Shown here piece by piece: positions 61,164-64,000 of a stretch of 64,000 bases of DNA. Source of the stretch: Sphingopyxis italica (GTDB lineage: Bacteria; Pseudomonadota; Alphaproteobacteria; Sphingomonadales; Sphingomonadaceae). The number at the start of each line of letters is the position of its first letter. The stretch's first letter is position 1. The position numbers were made by a program, and so were the translations under genes. The notes beneath the pieces were generated by a model. It worked only from the letters and a program-made list of their open reading frames with translations, had not been told where the DNA came from and did not search any database. The stretch is taken from assembly GCF_011926545.1 (NCBI RefSeq), contig NZ_JAATIT010000001.1:1382469-1446468 (forward strand), given 5' to 3'.

Positions 61164-61885
61164 TTTTGGAATTTTTGGTGCAAGCCGGTGCGGCTACCGA
61201 AGGATTTGGCGGGCCTGCCGGCATGTGGGCAGCGATCGTCAAGGATTTCTCGAACATCACTGAACCCGCGGCCTTGGCGGCCTTCCTTCAGGTGCTGATG
61301 ATCGACCTCGTTCTCGCGGGCGACAACGCGATCGTCGTCGGCGCGCTGGCGGCGGGGCTTCCCGCCGATCAGCGCAAGAAGGTCATCCTGATCGGCGTGC
61401 TCGCCGCGTTGGTGTTGCGGATCGCGTTCGCGCTTGTCGTGCAGCAATTGATGGGGATCGTCGGTCTGATTTTCATTGGCGGCCTGTTGCTCGTCTGGGT
61501 GGCATGGAAAATGTGGCGCGAGCTGCGTCACACTGGCCAGTCGCACGGTTCGCCCGAAATTGAAGGCGACGAGCATTCGGGCCTGAAGCCTGCCAAGAGC
61601 TTTGCCGGCGCTGCCTGGGCGGTCGCCGTTGCCGACGTGTCGATGAGTCTCGACAATGTGCTCGCGGTCGCTGGCGCGGCGCGCGAGCATCCGGGCATCA
61701 TGATCGTCGGTTTGATCTTTGCCGTCGCCCTGATGGGCCTCGCGGCGAACATCATCGCCAAATATATCGAGCGGTATCGCTGGATCGCTTACCTCGGGCT
61801 CGCCGTGATCGTCTATGTGGCGGTCAAGATGATCTACGAAGGCTGGGTCGACCCGGGTGTCGGGGTGGGGACGCTCTTCGGCTGA
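61160..61885 (+). CDS. TerC / YjbE family integral membrane protein
   Basis: A 241-residue protein with about seven membrane helices. The family motifs LVLAGDNAIVVG (51-62) and VADVSMSLDNVLAVAG near 160 carry the conserved acidic and Asn residues thought to bind metal. Relatives take part in manganese export or tellurite resistance. The start is GTG, in coupling overlap with the ABM gene. A clear intrinsic terminator follows. Confidence 0.88.
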   Translation: MILEFLVQAGAATEGFGGPAGMWAAIVKDFSNITEPAALAAFLQVLMIDLVLAGDNAIVVGALAAGLPADQRKKVILIGVLAALVLRIAFALVVQQLMGIVGLIFIGGLLLVWVAWKMWRELRHTGQSHGSPEIEGDEHSGLKPAKSFAGAAWAVAVADVSMSLDNVLAVAGAAREHPGIMIVGLIFAVALMGLAANIIAKYIERYRWIAYLGLAVIVYVAVKMIYEGWVDPGVGVGTLFG

Positions 61886-61912
61886 CCGGTTTTTCAGCGT
61901 GAAAACGAAAGG

Positions 61913-61939
61913 GCCAGCTCCGCGAGGGGCTGGCTTTTT
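61913..61939 (+). terminator. Intrinsic terminator after the TerC-family gene
   Basis: A 9-bp stem gccagctcc/ggggctggc (one G-T pair), loop gcga, then TTTTT. It begins 28 bp after the stop codon. It is the best canonical Rho-independent terminator seen in the window. Confidence 0.88.
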
Positions 61940-61964
61940 CGTACCGGCTTCCCATCTCGCCACC

Positions 61965-62366
61965 ATGCTCCAACTCCACATGACTCGCGTTGCCGTCGGC
62001 TGCGCCGATTATCCGGCGCTGCAAGCGCGGATCGCCAACTATGCGCAAGGCGGCGAAATCCGGTTCACGACGCGGTTCAAGCCCAAGCGTGCCGACGAGC
62101 TGATCGGCGGCAAGCTGCATTTCATCGTCAAACACACGCTGGTTGGGCGCGTCGAGATTTTGCGCTTCGAGGATCGCAGCGACGGGCGCATCGATATCGT
62201 GTGTGTGTCACAGCTTGAGCGCATTCATCCGCAGCCGAAACGCGCGCACCAAGGGTGGCGTTATCTGGCCGGCAGCGATGCGCCGAAAGGAATCGACGAG
62301 AGCGACGGACTTGCCGATTTGCCGCCTGAACTTTACCGCGAGCTTGCCGAACTCAGCCTGATCTAG
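61965..62366 (+). CDS. DUF1489 family protein
   Basis: A 133-residue alphaproteobacterial protein of unknown function. The start MTRVAVGCADYPAL, TTRFKPKRADELIGGKLHFIVKH and the C-terminal AHQGWRYLAGSDAP match the family. An ATG at 61965 or 61980 may start it. Its stop codon overlaps that of the convergent glutamate-synthase-like gene (CTAG). Confidence 0.85.
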   Translation: MLQLHMTRVAVGCADYPALQARIANYAQGGEIRFTTRFKPKRADELIGGKLHFIVKHTLVGRVEILRFEDRSDGRIDIVCVSQLERIHPQPKRAHQGWRYLAGSDAPKGIDESDGLADLPPELYRELAELSLI

Positions 62367-63940
62367 ACAGCGGCCCGGAAACTGTTAGCGCTTGCCATCG
62401 CCCAGTAGCGGGCACTTGCCACCGATCCCGGATCTGCCAGCAGGACGCCGCGCTCGTAGAATGTATAGATGCGGTCGATCGAGTCCGAGCGCGCCGAATT
62501 GAGGCGTTCGTGCAAATGATGCGGCCGAATCGCCCACGGATCATCGAGGCCCATCGCGCAGCTGATATCCCACAAGGCCGAAACGGTCGCGGCCTGAAAG
62601 CGGCGCACGCGCTCGGCCTTGTCCTCGACGACGAGGCCGCTCTGGCGGCCGGGATCCTGCGTTGCGACGCCGGTCGGGCACATGTCGGTATGGCATTTGA
62701 GCGACTGGATGCAGCCCAGCGAGAACATGAAGGCGCGCGCGGCGTTCGACCAGTCGGCCCCGAGCGCGCAATTGACCGCGAGGCCCGCGCCCGAATGAAC
62801 CTTGCCCGACGCGGCGAGGCGAATTTCTTCCTTGAGGCCGCACCCGACGAGTGCGTTGCGCACGAAGATGAGACCCTCGCGCAAAGGCATGCCAACGCGG
62901 TTCGAAAATTCGACCGGAGCGGCGCCCGTGCCGCCCTCGGCGCCGTCGACGATGATATAGTCGAGGCGGATGCCGGTCTCGATCATCGCCTTCATGACGG
63001 CATAGATCTCGTGCGGCTGCCCGACGCAGAGTTTGATCCCGACGGGCTTGCCCCCCGACAGCTCGCGCAATTTCGCCGCCCATTCGACCATCTCGATCGG
63101 GGTCGCGAAGGCCGAGTGCGCGGCGGGGGAGATGCAGTCCTCTCCTTCGGGAATGCCGCGCGTCGCGGCGATCTCGGCGCTGACCTTGGGGCCGGGGAGC
63201 ACTCCGCCATGCCCCGGCTTGGCGCCCTGGCTGAGCTTGATCTCGATCATCTTGATCTGCTCGTCCTGCGCGCGGTCGCGGAAGCGTTCGGGGTCGAAGC
63301 GGCCGCCTGCATCGCGGCAGCCGAAATAGCCGCTGCCCAACTCCCAAACGATGTCGCCGCCGTGGGTGCGATGATAGGGGCTGAAGCCGCCTTCGCCGGT
63401 GTCGTGGTAGAAATTGCCCAGCCGCGCGCCGAGATTGAGCGCCTCGATCGCCCGCGCGCCGAGCGAGCCGAAGCTCATCGCCGAGATATTGAGCAGCGCC
63501 GCCTCATAGGGACGCGCGCATTGTGCGGTGCCGATCTTGACCCGCCGCGTCCGGTCGTGGCCGATCTCTGGCGCGATGCTGTGGCTCATCCATTCATATT
63601 CGTCCGAATAGACGTCGAGTTCGGTTCCGAACGGGTGCGCGTCGAGATCGCCCTTGGCGCGGGCATAGACAATATCGCGCTCGGCACGGGTGAAGGGGCG
63701 GCCGTCGAACGGGCTTTCGACGATATAGGAATAGAGGAAGGGCCGCAGATCCTCGAACAGCCAGCGGGTGCGCGCGATCAGCGGATAGTTGCGGCGGAGC
63801 GTGTGGCGCCGCTGGAGCGCATCGTAGAGCGCGACAAGCAGTAGCGGCACCCACAGCAGCAACGTCCAGCGCGCCGGCGTCCACCAGATCGCGAACGCCG
63901 CGAGCAGCAGCAGAACCGGAAAGACGAGCCAGCGGCGCAT
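62363..63940 (-). CDS. FMN-binding glutamate synthase family protein
   Basis: A 525-residue protein containing only the central FMN/iron-sulfur part of glutamate synthase. Two N-terminal hydrophobic segments (PVLLLLAAFAIWW and TLLLWVPLLLVALY) suggest membrane attachment. The FMN-domain motifs are GAKPGHGGVLPGPKVS, DYIIVDGAEGGTGAAP and GLAVNCALGADW. The 3Fe-4S cysteines lie in LGCIQSLKCHTDMCPTG (C-x5-C-x4-C). The glutaminase domain of GltB is missing, so it is not a normal glutamate synthase. The reaction is unknown. Confidence 0.9.
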   Translation of the reverse strand: MRRWLVFPVLLLLAAFAIWWTPARWTLLLWVPLLLVALYDALQRRHTLRRNYPLIARTRWLFEDLRPFLYSYIVESPFDGRPFTRAERDIVYARAKGDLDAHPFGTELDVYSDEYEWMSHSIAPEIGHDRTRRVKIGTAQCARPYEAALLNISAMSFGSLGARAIEALNLGARLGNFYHDTGEGGFSPYHRTHGGDIVWELGSGYFGCRDAGGRFDPERFRDRAQDEQIKMIEIKLSQGAKPGHGGVLPGPKVSAEIAATRGIPEGEDCISPAAHSAFATPIEMVEWAAKLRELSGGKPVGIKLCVGQPHEIYAVMKAMIETGIRLDYIIVDGAEGGTGAAPVEFSNRVGMPLREGLIFVRNALVGCGLKEEIRLAASGKVHSGAGLAVNCALGADWSNAARAFMFSLGCIQSLKCHTDMCPTGVATQDPGRQSGLVVEDKAERVRRFQAATVSALWDISCAMGLDDPWAIRPHHLHERLNSARSDSIDRIYTFYERGVLLADPGSVASARYWAMASANSFRAAV

Positions 63941-63947
63941 CGGCGGC

Positions 63948-64000
63948 CTAGCTCGCTTGTGCCGTGAGCATCGCCGCCATCTTCTCCCAGACCTTGTTGA
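63948..64000 (-). CDS. C-terminal end of an unidentified gene (runs off window)
   Basis: The last 17 codons of a minus-strand frame end in KVWEKMAAMLTAQAS and a TAG stop, seven bases before the start of the glutamate-synthase-like gene. Too short to identify. The tight spacing suggests an operon. Confidence 0.4.
   Translation of the reverse strand, partial: NKVWEKMAAMLTAQAS

Overview
The window is a high-GC, densely coded stretch of an alphaproteobacterial chromosome. Several signs point to Sphingomonadales, probably Sphingopyxis-like; that name is inference. The signs are the DUF3576-leuS-lptE-holA block, the bamE / cytochrome-c-chaperone / DUF177 block, hemE-hemJ-rho beside a DnaA-box cluster, and many small lineage-typical families (DUF1491, DUF1489, DUF1737, DUF4402). 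I recognise no phage, insertion sequence, CRISPR array, rRNA or tRNA gene.

Layout. 1-4.1 kb: the edge of a type III polyketide synthase locus, then a DUF4402 protein, YggS, a ThiE/TenI-like protein and an outer-membrane-type protein. 4.4-12.7 kb: a lipoprotein, leuS, lptE, holA, then pheST. 12.9-22.6 kb: an esterase, mutS-glnD, a methylguanine methyltransferase and malic enzyme. 22.6-25 kb: bamE, a bc1-complex chaperone, DUF177 and an SRPBCC protein. 25-42 kb (minus strand): one long ribosomal block in the order rpsL-rpsG-fusA-tuf, rpsJ to rpmC, rpsQ to rplO, secY, adk. It has a small DUF1737 gene inserted before rplO, and no rpsM-rpsK-rpoA-rplQ after adk. 42.3-52.7 kb: accessory and housekeeping genes, including a subtilase lipoprotein that looks like an autotransporter, dapD, gpmA, an M14 peptidase and a cell-wall hydrolase. 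52.8-57.6 kb (minus strand): ptsN, hpf, dnaQ, coaE, aroE, maf and ppsR. 57.6-57.9 kb: a candidate chromosomal replication origin. 57.9-61.9 kb (plus strand): hemE, hemJ, rho, a monooxygenase and a TerC protein. 61.9-64 kb: DUF1489 and an FMN-dependent glutamate-synthase-like enzyme.

The gene directions fit an origin near 57.7 kb. Genes to its left (ppsR down to ptsN, and the ribosomal block) run leftwards and hemE-hemJ-rho run rightwards, so most essential genes are co-directional with replication and the ribosomal block is only 16-33 kb from the origin.

The most unusual material is non-coding. The 299-nt gap between rpsJ and rplC can fold on the transcribed strand into a three-way junction and flanking hairpins with GNRA and UUCG loops, which makes it a candidate undescribed ribosomal-protein leader. 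Almost every spacer of the rpsL-rpsG-fusA-tuf operon also holds a strong hairpin. The S12 protein naturally carries Arg at position 88, a streptomycin-resistance substitution in other bacteria. A dispersed motif with core GGGGTGGTGAGC and several REP-like inverted repeats occupy otherwise empty intergenic regions.
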